A stretch of 7,860 nt of DNA from Solirubrobacteraceae bacterium (GTDB taxonomy: Bacteria; Actinomycetota; Thermoleophilia; Solirubrobacterales; Solirubrobacteraceae). Under the pieces are notes generated by a model, which was given only the letters and a program-made list of their open reading frames with translations, did not search any database and was not told the DNA's origin. The DNA lies in NCBI GenBank assembly GCA_030038955.1, contig JASHQV010000247.1, forward strand, positions 1 to 7,860. The letters run 5' to 3'. The first letter of the stretch is position 1. Each line of letters begins with the position of its first letter. Both the position numbers and the translations under genes were made by a program. Below, in pieces: positions 1 to 6,066 of the stretch.

Positions 1-296
1 CACGCGCGGCGCCGACGGCACGGTCGCGCTGATGGTCCCGCCCCATGGCGAGGGGATCGACAACCGGCTGATGCCGGAGTCGCTCGGCCTCTACGGCACC
101 GACCACTCCCACCTCGTGTTCGACCGCGCTCCGGTGCCGGTCGCCAACCGGCTCGGCGCCGAGGGTCAGGGCTTGGAGGTGGCGCTCGGCGGCTTCCTCG
201 TCCCCAGCCGGATCTCGCTGGCGATGAGCTGCGTCGGGCTCGCCCAGCGGGCGCTCGACCTCGCGGTCGTCTACGCCAAGCAGCGCGAGCGGTTCG
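1..296 (+). repeat. Tandem repeat copy 1 (truncated by window edge), coding for acyl-CoA dehydrogenase middle domain
   Basis: Bases 1-296 align without gaps to 484-779 at an offset of exactly 483 (161 codons). I count about 24 mismatches, so roughly 92% identity. Only 6 of 98 encoded residues differ (A/T, E/D, L/V, G/D, V/D, R/T), so most changes are silent. Similarity ends just after the QRE-RF codons at 281-295, where this copy runs into FVAAQIRTEIK instead of the expected FGRKIAERQ helix. The copy should continue upstream of the window. Confidence 0.92.
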
Positions 297-1102
297 TGGC
301 CGCCCAGATCCGCACCGAGATCAAGGTCGCGTTCACGCTGACGGAGCCGCATGCCGGCACCGGCGCCGACATCCGCTGCAGCGTCGAGCGCGATGGCGAC
401 ACGTATTACCTGAGCGGCGAGAAGCACCTGATCACGTTCGGGCACATCGCCGACTACCTGCTGCTGTTCGCGCGGATGGCGGGCACGCGCGGCACCGATG
501 GCACGGTCGCGCTGATGGTTCCGCCCCACGGCGACGGGATCGACAACCGGCTGATGCCGGAGTCGCTCGGCCTCTACGGCACCGATCACTCCCACCTCGT
601 GTTCGACCGCGCCCCGGTTCCGGTCGCCAACCGGGTCGGCGCGGAGGGTCAGGGACTGGAGGTGGCGCTCGACGGCTTCCTCGTCCCCAGCCGGATCTCG
701 CTGGCGATGAGCTGCGTCGGACTCGCCCAGCGAGCCCTGGACCTGGCTGTGGACTACGCCAAGCAACGCGAGACGTTCGGTCGCAAGATCGCCGAGCGCC
801 AGGCGGTCGCGTTCCGCCTGGCCGAGATGGCCACCGACATCGAGGCCGCGCGCAGGCTCGTGCTGCACGCCGCCGAGACCTGGGAGCGCGATCACGACGC
901 AAGCGCCGAGTCGGCGATGGCGAAGCTGTTCGCCTCCGAGATGCTGCAGCGCGTGACCGACTCGGCGCTGCACGTGCACGGAGGCATCGGATACTTCCGC
1001 GGTCCGATCGAGCGCGTCTACCGCGACGCGCGCGCGCAGCGCTTCGAGGAGGGAACGGCCGAGGTCCAGAAGACGACGATCGCCCGGGAGCTGCTGCGCT
1101 AG
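1..1102 (+). CDS. Acyl-CoA dehydrogenase, 5' end outside window, with tandem duplication of its middle domain
   Basis: FAD-dependent alpha,beta-dehydrogenation of an acyl-CoA, the first step of beta-oxidation; cytoplasmic. The frame is open from base 2, so the real start lies upstream; the ATG at 32 is internal and is not a start. Coding order: a partial first copy of the middle beta domain (2-295), a junction, a complete middle domain with LTEPHAG (near 340-360), then one C-terminal helical domain. That domain has QRETFG (764-781), RQAVAF, HGGIGYFRGP and the closing EEGTAEVQ; the Glu codon at 1049-1051 aligns with the catalytic Glu of MCAD-type enzymes. The stop TAG is at 1100-1102. The family usually has about 380 residues; with the extra 161 this protein should reach about 540. 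It lies upstream of fadH in the same direction, which fits fatty-acid catabolism. The acyl chain specificity cannot be read. The family call is firm; whether the enlarged protein folds and works is open. Confidence 0.9.
   Translation, partial: TRGADGTVALMVPPHGEGIDNRLMPESLGLYGTDHSHLVFDRAPVPVANRLGAEGQGLEVALGGFLVPSRISLAMSCVGLAQRALDLAVVYAKQRERFVAAQIRTEIKVAFTLTEPHAGTGADIRCSVERDGDTYYLSGEKHLITFGHIADYLLLFARMAGTRGTDGTVALMVPPHGDGIDNRLMPESLGLYGTDHSHLVFDRAPVPVANRVGAEGQGLEVALDGFLVPSRISLAMSCVGLAQRALDLAVDYAKQRETFGRKIAERQAVAFRLAEMATDIEAARRLVLHAAETWERDHDASAESAMAKLFASEMLQRVTDSALHVHGGIGYFRGPIERVYRDARAQRFEEGTAEVQKTTIARELLR
484..779 (+). repeat. Tandem repeat copy 2 of the acyl-CoA dehydrogenase middle domain
   Basis: This is the partner of bases 1-296. 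It runs on correctly into the C-terminal helical domain (RETFGRKIAERQ). It keeps residues that look canonical for the family, such as ALDG and AVDYAKQRETFG, where copy 1 has ALGG and AVVYAKQRERF. The full repeat unit is most simply 281-763, bounded at both ends by QRE codons (281-289 and 764-772). Confidence 0.92.
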
Positions 1103-1163
1103 CTCGAAGGTGCGGGCTGGCAGCCCTGTCGGAATGCGGAGACCGGAGGATGGTGCGGCGCCG

Positions 1164-3230
1164 ATGCTGAGCCACGTCTGGCAGCCGGGAGCGATCGGCC
1201 CGCTGCAGCTGCCCCACCGGATCGTGATGGGCTCGATGCACCTCGGGCTCGAGGCGCTCGACGACGGCGGTGCGGCGCTGGCCGCGTTCTACCGCGAGCG
1301 GGCCGCGGCCGGGGCGGCGCTGATCGTCACCGGCGGCGCCGCGGTCAGCCGCGTCGGCGCTGGCGGGCCGAGCTACGGCTTGATCAACGAGGACGCCGGG
1401 GCGCAGCGGCTGGAGCGGACCGCCGCGGCGGTACACGAGGCCGGCGGGCGGATCCTGGCGCAGCTGTTCCACGCCGGGCGCTACGCGCGCGAGCAGGCCT
1501 TCGGCCTGCAGCCGGTCGCCCCCTCGGCGGTGTACTCGAGCTACAGCCGTTGTGAGCCGCGGGCGCTGTCGGGCGAGGAGGTGCTGGAGACGATCGAGGA
1601 CTTCGCCCGTGCCGCCGCCCGCGCTCGCGAGCTGGGCTTCGACGGCGTCGAGCTGATGGGCTCCGAGGGCTACCTGCTCAACCAGTTCACCGCTCCCGCC
1701 ACCAATCTGCGCGACGACCAGTGGGGCGGCGACGCCGAGCGACGGCTGCGCTTCCCGCTGGCGGTCGCCGCCGCGGTTCGGGATGCGGCCGGGCCGGGGC
1801 AGGCGATCGTCTACCGCATCTCAGGCGCCGACCTTGTGCCCGGAGGGACCGAGCATGAGCAGGTGCTGGCGCTGGCGCGTCGGCTGGCCAGCGGGCCAGT
1901 CGACGCGCTCAACGTCGGGGTCGGGTGGCACGAGGCGAAGGTCCCGACCGTCCAGGGAAGCGTGCCGCCAGGGGCGTGGGCACCGTGGGTACGGGCGATC
2001 CGAGCGGTCGTCGCGGTCCCGGTGGTCGCCTCCAACCGGATCAACACACTCGCGCAGGCGGATCAGCTGATCGCCGCCGGCGATGCCGACTTCGCCTCGC
2101 TGGCGCGCGCCTTCCTGGCCGATCCAGAGATCGTCGCCAAGGGCCGCGAGCGCGGCCGGCGAGCGGTCAACGTGTGCATCAGCTGCAACCAGGCGTGCAT
2201 CGACCGCTCGATCTTCGACCGCCGCGTGTCGTGCGTGGTGAATCCGCGCGCGGGACACGAGCTCGAGCTGGAGCGGGCGCCGGCCCTGCGGGCCGGCGCC
2301 CGCCTGGCGGTGGTCGGCGGCGGCCCAGCGGGGATGGCGGCGGCGCTGGCACTGGCGCACGCCGGTTGCCACGTCGAGCTGCTGGAGGCCGCCGCGCGGC
2401 TCGGCGGCCAGTTCCGGATGGCCTGCCGGATCCCGGGCAAGCAAGAGTTCGCCGGCACGATCGCCTACTTCGAGCGCGAGCTGGCGCGACTCGGCGTGGC
2501 GGTCTCGCTCGAGACGCGCGTGAGCGACGCTGACGCGCTGGCCGGCTTCGACGGCGTCGTCGTCGCGACCGGCGTGACCCCGCGCCGGGTGCAGCTGCCC
2601 GGGGCGGAGATGCCACACGTGCTCAGCTACGCCCGGCTGCTGCTCGATCCCGGAGTTGAGGTCGGACGGCGGGTGGCGATCATCGGAGGCGGCGGCATCG
2701 GCGTCGATGTGGCGCACCTGCTGAGTCACCCTCCGACCGGGGACGCACGTCGCGCGTTCTATGCCGCTCACGGCCTGCGGCCGCCGGGCGGCACCGGCGA
2801 GGCGGCGCCCCCCGCCGACACCGCCGGCGGCGATCCGCTCCACGCCGGCGACGGGCAGCGGCAGGTGGCGCTGATGCGCCGTGGTCGACGGATCGGCGCG
2901 AGCATCGGGCCGTCCACCCGCTGGGTGACGCTGCAGGCGCTCCAGCGCGCCGGAGTCGAGCTGCTGACCGGGGTCGCGTACGAGCGAATCCAGCCGGACG
3001 CCGTGGTGATCCGCGACGGCGAGGGCGCTGAGCGGCGCGTGCCGGCGGAGACGGTGATCGTGGCAGCCGGCCAGGAGCCGGCCGACGAGCTGGCCACGGC
3101 GCTGCACGAGCGCGGGCAGCCGCACGTGGTGCTCGGCGGCGCCGCGGGCGCCGCCGAGCTCGATGCCGAGCGCGCCTTCCGCGAGGGCGCGCAGGCGCCG
3201 CAGCAGCTCGCCGCGGCGCTGTCCGGGTGA
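1164..3230 (+). CDS. fadH: 2,4-dienoyl-CoA reductase [NADPH], FadH type (FMN, 4Fe-4S, FAD)
   Basis: Reduces 2,4-dienoyl-CoA to enoyl-CoA with NADPH, so that unsaturated fatty acids can pass through beta-oxidation; cytoplasmic. 688 residues from this ATG (E. coli FadH about 672). Order: Old Yellow Enzyme TIM barrel from IVMGSMH, HAGRYA, then GSEGYLLNQF with Tyr170 and GWHEAK with His256 (equivalents of E. coli Tyr166 and His252). Next comes a 4Fe-4S cluster site, Cys338, 341, 345 and 357 with the E. coli spacing, a first dinucleotide fold VVGGGPAG (383-390), a second IIGGGGIG (506-513), and a C-terminal AGQEP motif. The ATG at 1164 is chosen because homology begins at once (MLSHVWQP...LPHRIVMGSMH) and GGAGGA lies at 1145-1150, a rather long 13-nt spacer. 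GTG 1110 and ATG 1134 are in-frame alternatives. It follows the acyl-CoA dehydrogenase by 61 bp and overlaps the next gene by 4 bp. Two perfect hairpins lie within the coding sequence. Confidence 0.94.
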   Translation: MLSHVWQPGAIGPLQLPHRIVMGSMHLGLEALDDGGAALAAFYRERAAAGAALIVTGGAAVSRVGAGGPSYGLINEDAGAQRLERTAAAVHEAGGRILAQLFHAGRYAREQAFGLQPVAPSAVYSSYSRCEPRALSGEEVLETIEDFARAAARARELGFDGVELMGSEGYLLNQFTAPATNLRDDQWGGDAERRLRFPLAVAAAVRDAAGPGQAIVYRISGADLVPGGTEHEQVLALARRLASGPVDALNVGVGWHEAKVPTVQGSVPPGAWAPWVRAIRAVVAVPVVASNRINTLAQADQLIAAGDADFASLARAFLADPEIVAKGRERGRRAVNVCISCNQACIDRSIFDRRVSCVVNPRAGHELELERAPALRAGARLAVVGGGPAGMAAALALAHAGCHVELLEAAARLGGQFRMACRIPGKQEFAGTIAYFERELARLGVAVSLETRVSDADALAGFDGVVVATGVTPRRVQLPGAEMPHVLSYARLLLDPGVEVGRRVAIIGGGGIGVDVAHLLSHPPTGDARRAFYAAHGLRPPGGTGEAAPPADTAGGDPLHAGDGQRQVALMRRGRRIGASIGPSTRWVTLQALQRAGVELLTGVAYERIQPDAVVIRDGEGAERRVPAETVIVAAGQEPADELATALHERGQPHVVLGGAAGAAELDAERAFREGAQAPQQLAAALSG
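2273..2303. repeat. Perfect 14-bp inverted repeat (hairpin) inside fadH
   Basis: GCGGGCGCCGGCCC (2273-2286), loop TGC, then its exact reverse complement (2290-2303). All stem pairs are G-C. It codes for RAPALRAGAR, the linker between the 4Fe-4S site and the FAD-binding fold. Confidence 0.85.
3131..3159. repeat. Perfect 13-bp inverted repeat (hairpin) near the 3' end of fadH
   Basis: GCTCGGCGGCGCC (3131-3143), loop GCG, then its exact reverse complement (3147-3159). It codes for LGGAAGAAEL. It shares the arms GGCGGCGCC / GGCGCCGCC with the terminator at 7819-7849. It lies about 70 nt before the start of the DUF1810 gene. Confidence 0.85.
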
Positions 3231-3694
3231 GCGGCGAGGCGCCTCAGCAGCGGATGAGCGGTGGCCATCGACTCGAGCGGTTCGTGGCGGCGCAGGACGC
3301 CGGTGGCACGTACGCGCAGGCGCTGGAGGAGCTGCGGGCCGGACGCAAGCGCAGCCACTGGATGTGGTTCGTGTTCCCGCAGCTGGCCGGACTCGGTCGC
3401 AGCCCGATCGCGCAGCAGTACGCGATCTCTGGGTTGCGGGAGGCCGAGGCGTATCTCGCCCACCCGATCCTGGGAGGGCGGCTGCGCGAATGCGCAGCCG
3501 CCCTCCTGGCTCAATCCCAGCACACCGCCACGGACATCTTCGGCCCGCTCGACGCGCTCAAGCTGCGCTCCTCGATGACGCTGTTCGAGCAGGCGGATCC
3601 GGGCGAGCCGCGGTTCGCCGAGGTGCTCGAGCGCTACTTCGACGGCGAGCGCGACGGCCTCACGCTCCGCCTGCTGGTAAGCGCAAGTGGGTGA
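3227..3694 (+). CDS. DUF1810 family protein
   Basis: 155 residues from GTG 3227, recognised as DUF1810 by the run RKRSHWMWFVFPQ (40-52), then GLGRSPIAQQYAI, the AYLAHPILGGRLREC segment (75-89) and KLRSSMTLF (112-120). The family is a small, soluble, mainly helical protein with no settled biochemical role known to me; no signal peptide or membrane segment is seen. The GTG shares GTGA with the fadH stop, which suggests translational coupling. An ATG at 3254 gives MSGGHRLERF, closer to the usual family N-terminus and length (146 aa). Neither start has a good ribosome binding site, so the start is uncertain. A perfect 15-bp hairpin lies in the coding sequence over GGRLRECAAALL. Its pairing with lipid oxidation genes may be only transcriptional convenience. 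Confidence 0.86.
   Translation: MSGEAPQQRMSGGHRLERFVAAQDAGGTYAQALEELRAGRKRSHWMWFVFPQLAGLGRSPIAQQYAISGLREAEAYLAHPILGGRLRECAAALLAQSQHTATDIFGPLDALKLRSSMTLFEQADPGEPRFAEVLERYFDGERDGLTLRLLVSASG
3473..3506. repeat. Perfect 15-bp inverted repeat (hairpin) inside the DUF1810 gene
   Basis: GGAGGGCGGCTGCGC (3473-3487), loop GAAT, then its exact reverse complement (3492-3506). In RNA it can extend by two G-U pairs and one C-G pair outward (3470-3509). No T tract follows. Confidence 0.88.
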
Positions 3695-3736
3695 GTGCCT
3701 CGAGCTCAGGGTCCGTGGGAGGACTAGCGGCGCGCG

Positions 3737-4174
3737 CTACGACGCACCGGTGACGAAGAACGAGATCACGAGCAGCGCGAGCACGATCGAGGTGATGATC
3801 GCGTACGTGCGATCGCCCAGGTGGATGAAGCCGACGATCGACACGGCGACGCGCAGGATCGGGGTGATCACAAGCACGACCAGGCCGAGCGCGATCAAGC
3901 CATCGGCCCGACCGTGAGTCGCGCCGATGACGACCGCGGTCAGCGTATGGGGGACGCGTGACCGCGAGGCGGTGAGCCTGTCGACGCGGGCGCCGCCACC
4001 CGCGAACGTGCCGTCGACGTAGCCGAGTGCGATCCCGATCGCCACGAGCATGAAGGCGACGATCACGCCGCCGCGCAGCGAGTAGGAGATCGCCTGCTCG
4101 ACGCGGACACCGACCTGGGAGGGAACCTCGCGCTCGTCGAGCTCGACCTCGTCTTCGGTCGTGACGGTGCTCAC
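3737..4174 (-). CDS. DUF1634 family membrane protein, partner of the TSUP transporter
   Basis: 145 residues starting at GTG 4174, with GGAG (revcomp of 4181-4184) six bases upstream. An acidic N-terminal tail (TTEDEVELDEREVP) is followed by three predicted membrane helices at about 34-52, 92-115 and 123-142. The block ALGLVVLVITPILRVAVSIV and the following helix match the DUF1634 pattern that I know from genes beside TauE/SafE-type permeases. The start codon overlaps the TSUP stop (GTGA, 4171-4174), so the two are almost surely co-translated. An accessory subunit or modulator of the transporter is inferred from context; no catalytic motif is visible. The frame stays open upstream through the TSUP gene, so a longer ORF exists on paper, but it is an overlap shadow. 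Confidence 0.86.
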   Translation of the reverse strand: MSTVTTEDEVELDEREVPSQVGVRVEQAISYSLRGGVIVAFMLVAIGIALGYVDGTFAGGGARVDRLTASRSRVPHTLTAVVIGATHGRADGLIALGLVVLVITPILRVAVSIVGFIHLGDRTYAIITSIVLALLVISFFVTGAS

Positions 4175-5001
4175 AGGCCGCTCCGCAACATGTCCACGGC
4201 GGTTAGCAGGATCGTGGCCACGAAGATCACGCGCACGACCCGGTTCTGCACCTGGGGCAGCAGCCGGCTTCCCCCCAGGGCACCGACGATCACCCCGAGC
4301 GCGACCGGCCCGGCGATGAACGGCTTGATGTCGCCGCGCCCGTAGTAGACGGCGGCGCTCGCCGCCGCGGTCACGCCGATCATGAAGTTCGAGGTGGCGG
4401 TCGAGACCTTGATCGGCAGTCGCATCGCCAGGTCCATCGAAGGCACCTTGAGCACGCCGCCACCGATGCCGAGCAGCCCGCTCACGGTTCCCGCGACGTA
4501 CATCAGCGCCGCGCCGGCCGGCACGTGGGTCACCTCGTAGCTGATCACCTCGCCGCTGCCGGCATCGCGGTAGGCGCTGCCCAGGCGGAGCGTCTGGGCG
4601 GCGCGGTCCGGGCTCACATCGGGGTGCTCGTCGTTGCGATTGCGCAGCATGCCAGCGGCCGAGACGATCAGCACGGAGCCGAACACGACGTAGAGGACGC
4701 CGGTCGGCAGGACGCCGCCCAGATAGCCACCGGTGATGGCGCCCGTCGTGGTGGCGATCTCGAGGACCATCGCCACGCGCAGGTTGGTCAGCCGGTCGCG
4801 CACGTAGGCGGCCGCGGCGCCGCTCGAGGTCGCCACCACCGCGATCACCGAAGCGCCGATCGCCACCCTGATGTCTAGACCCAGGACCAGCGTCAGCGCC
4901 GGAACCACGACGAAGCCGCCGCCAAGACCCAGCAGCGCTCCGAGCAGGCCCGCGAACAGCGCGATTCCGAAGAGCACTAGCGAGTATTCCGGCGAGCTCA
5001 C
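4171..5001 (-). CDS. TSUP family (TauE/SafE) anion transporter
   Basis: 276 residues, integral inner-membrane permease. The two hallmark repeat motifs are clear: GLLGALLGLGGGFVVVP (18-34) and GTVSGLLGIGGGVLKVP (171-187), the second followed by STATSNFMIGVTA (200-212). About seven or eight hydrophobic helices flank a polar central loop of about 45 residues (120-165, NRNDEHPDVSPDRA...). Family members move sulfite, sulfoacetate, taurine-related or other small organic anions; the substrate and direction cannot be read here. GTG 5001 is chosen because the first helix follows directly (SSPEYSLVLFGIALF). The longer ORF upstream runs antisense into lysR and is rejected. The ribosome binding site is weak. 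It is divergent from a LysR gene and overlaps the DUF1634 gene, forming a compact regulated transport module. Confidence 0.93.
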   Translation of the reverse strand: MSSPEYSLVLFGIALFAGLLGALLGLGGGFVVVPALTLVLGLDIRVAIGASVIAVVATSSGAAAAYVRDRLTNLRVAMVLEIATTTGAITGGYLGGVLPTGVLYVVFGSVLIVSAAGMLRNRNDEHPDVSPDRAAQTLRLGSAYRDAGSGEVISYEVTHVPAGAALMYVAGTVSGLLGIGGGVLKVPSMDLAMRLPIKVSTATSNFMIGVTAAASAAVYYGRGDIKPFIAGPVALGVIVGALGGSRLLPQVQNRVVRVIFVATILLTAVDMLRSGL

Positions 5002-5011
5002 GAGCCGCAGC

Positions 5012-5071
5012 CTGCCACAGCACTTGCATGCAGTAAAATGATCTTTTTTAGGCAGTCGATAACCTATCGGC
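5012..5071. promoter_or_regulatory. Divergent lysR / TSUP control region with dyads
   Basis: This AT-rich patch stands out against GC-rich flanks. A plus-strand promoter candidate for lysR is CTGCCA (5012-5017), 16 bp, then TAAAAT (5034-5039), one base off TATAAT. A dyad CGATA-ACC-TATCG lies at 5057-5069, of a size and place plausible for a LysR-type binding half-box. A second, longer-range inverted repeat pairs TTGCATGC (5024-5031) with GCATGCAA (5070-5077); its right arm covers the lysR ATG. A weak minus-strand candidate for TSUP is TCGACT (5059-5054), 16 bp, TTTACT (5037-5032). LysR-type regulators commonly bind such a divergent gap and autoregulate; the exact boxes are inferred. Confidence 0.5.
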
Positions 5072-6013
5072 ATGCAACTGATCGATCTCGAATGCGTGCT
5101 GGCGGTCGCCGACCGGGGCGGCTTCACCGCCGGTGCCGAGGCCGTGAACATCAGCCAGCCCGCGCTGTCCAAGCGGATCGCGGCGCTCGAGCGCGAGCTC
5201 GGCGCGCTCCTCTTCCACCGCGCCGGGCATCGCGTGTCGCTCACGCCGGCGGGCGAAGCGTGCTGCGAGGCCGCCCGCGAGACGCTGCGGCACGCCGACG
5301 CGGTCCGTCAGGCGGTGGCCGGGGTCGCCGGCTTGCGGGGCGGAAGGCTGGATCTGGTGACGCTCCCGACGCTGTCGGTGAGCGAGCTCGCGCCGCTGAT
5401 CGGCGAGTTCCGTGATCGCTACCCCGCAGTCACGATTCGCGCGATCGGCGTCGAGGATGCCGAGACGGTCGCCGCAGTCGTGGCCTCGGCACGCGGCGAC
5501 CTTGGCATCGCCGACCTCGCCGCGGTCGGGGCTGGGCTCGTGGTCGAACCGCTGTTCGAGCAGGAGCTCCTGGCGGTGGCGCCGCCCGGCGCCGAGGCGT
5601 GGATCGACGCGGACGGCGACGAGGCTTCCCGGACGCACGAGCCTCCCGGCCCCTCGCCGCACCGGCGTCGCCGGATCAAGGCCATACAGCTGGTCGGGCA
5701 CCCGCTCGTGACGATGCCATCGGGCGCGTCAACCCGCAGCATGCTCGACGAGCTCTACACACGCATGGGCACCGTCCCCGTCGTCGCGGTCGAGACCAAC
5801 CAGCGCCAGGCGATCGTGCCGTTGGTGCTTGCAGGGGCGGGCTTCACGATCCTGCCAGAGCCGCTCGCCGAGGAGGCGGCCGCGCGCGGCGCGGCGATCG
5901 CCAGCTTCGATCCGCCGCTGCGCCGCACGATCGCCCTGTACACGCGCTCAGGGGCACCAACGGCCGCCGCCCGCGCGTTCCTCGAGCTGCTCCGAGACGC
6001 GCACCGCCAATGA
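5072..6013 (+). CDS. LysR-type transcriptional regulator
   Basis: 313 residues. The N-terminal winged helix-turn-helix is typical: MQLIDLECVLAVADRGGF, then AEAVNISQPALSKRIAALERELG (about 22-44) and LFHRAGHRVSLTPAG, followed by a linker helix (60-88). The effector-binding domain starts near 92 (GRLDLVTLPTLSVSELAPLIGEF). ATG 5072 gives the standard family N-terminus, though no Shine-Dalgarno sequence is visible. An odd stretch at about 173-206 (AEAWIDADGDEASRTHEPPG... then HRRRR) makes the loop before GHPLVTMPSG about 20 residues longer than I expect. It is polar and looks disordered, with no frameshift that would restore a better sequence. It is divergent from the TSUP/DUF1634 pair 70 bp away, so it most likely controls that pair in response to a small ligand, possibly the transported anion. 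Confidence 0.95.
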   Translation: MQLIDLECVLAVADRGGFTAGAEAVNISQPALSKRIAALERELGALLFHRAGHRVSLTPAGEACCEAARETLRHADAVRQAVAGVAGLRGGRLDLVTLPTLSVSELAPLIGEFRDRYPAVTIRAIGVEDAETVAAVVASARGDLGIADLAAVGAGLVVEPLFEQELLAVAPPGAEAWIDADGDEASRTHEPPGPSPHRRRRIKAIQLVGHPLVTMPSGASTRSMLDELYTRMGTVPVVAVETNQRQAIVPLVLAGAGFTILPEPLAEEAAARGAAIASFDPPLRRTIALYTRSGAPTAAARAFLELLRDAHRQ

Positions 6014-6018
6014 CGGCG

Positions 6019-6039
6019 AGCGGAGCTGGTCAGTCCGCT
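6019..6039. terminator. Weak hairpin between converging lysR and SDR genes
   Basis: The 53-bp gap between the two stop codons contains AGCGGA (6019-6024) and TCCGCT (6034-6039), a 6-bp stem with a 9-nt loop. There is no T tract on either side. It could serve both directions weakly; this is a low-confidence call and nothing else is seen in the gap. Confidence 0.25.
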
Positions 6040-6066
6040 ACGTCCACGCTACCAACGACCGCTTGA

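Noticed and set aside
152..163. 12-bp palindrome CTCGGCGCCGAG in repeat copy 1
   Set aside because: It is coding for LGAE, has no loop, and is broken in copy 2 without consequence to the protein; it is explained by GC-rich codon use.
1110..1163. GTG start for fadH at 1110
   Set aside because: The 18 extra residues lack family similarity and the purine run at 1106-1110 overlaps the start codon; ATG 1164 fits the homology.
432..1472. Long minus-strand ORF of about 346 codons opposite the acyl-CoA dehydrogenase and fadH start
   Set aside because: Its product is Arg/Pro/Ser-rich low-complexity sequence typical of antisense frames in high-GC DNA, while the plus frame has clear family motifs.
1821..3125. 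Long minus-strand ORF of about 434 codons opposite fadH
   Set aside because: No recognisable domain; it is an antisense shadow of strongly conserved FadH coding sequence.
3737..5029. A single 430-codon minus-strand ORF joining the DUF1634 segment to upstream sequence
   Set aside because: Upstream of 4174 this frame runs through the TSUP gene as Arg/Ala-rich shadow; GTG 4174 with a GGAG site is the supported start.
5002..5244. N-terminal extension of the TSUP protein to ATG 5244
   Set aside because: The added residues are antisense to the LysR helix-turn-helix region and do not look like a transporter N-terminus.
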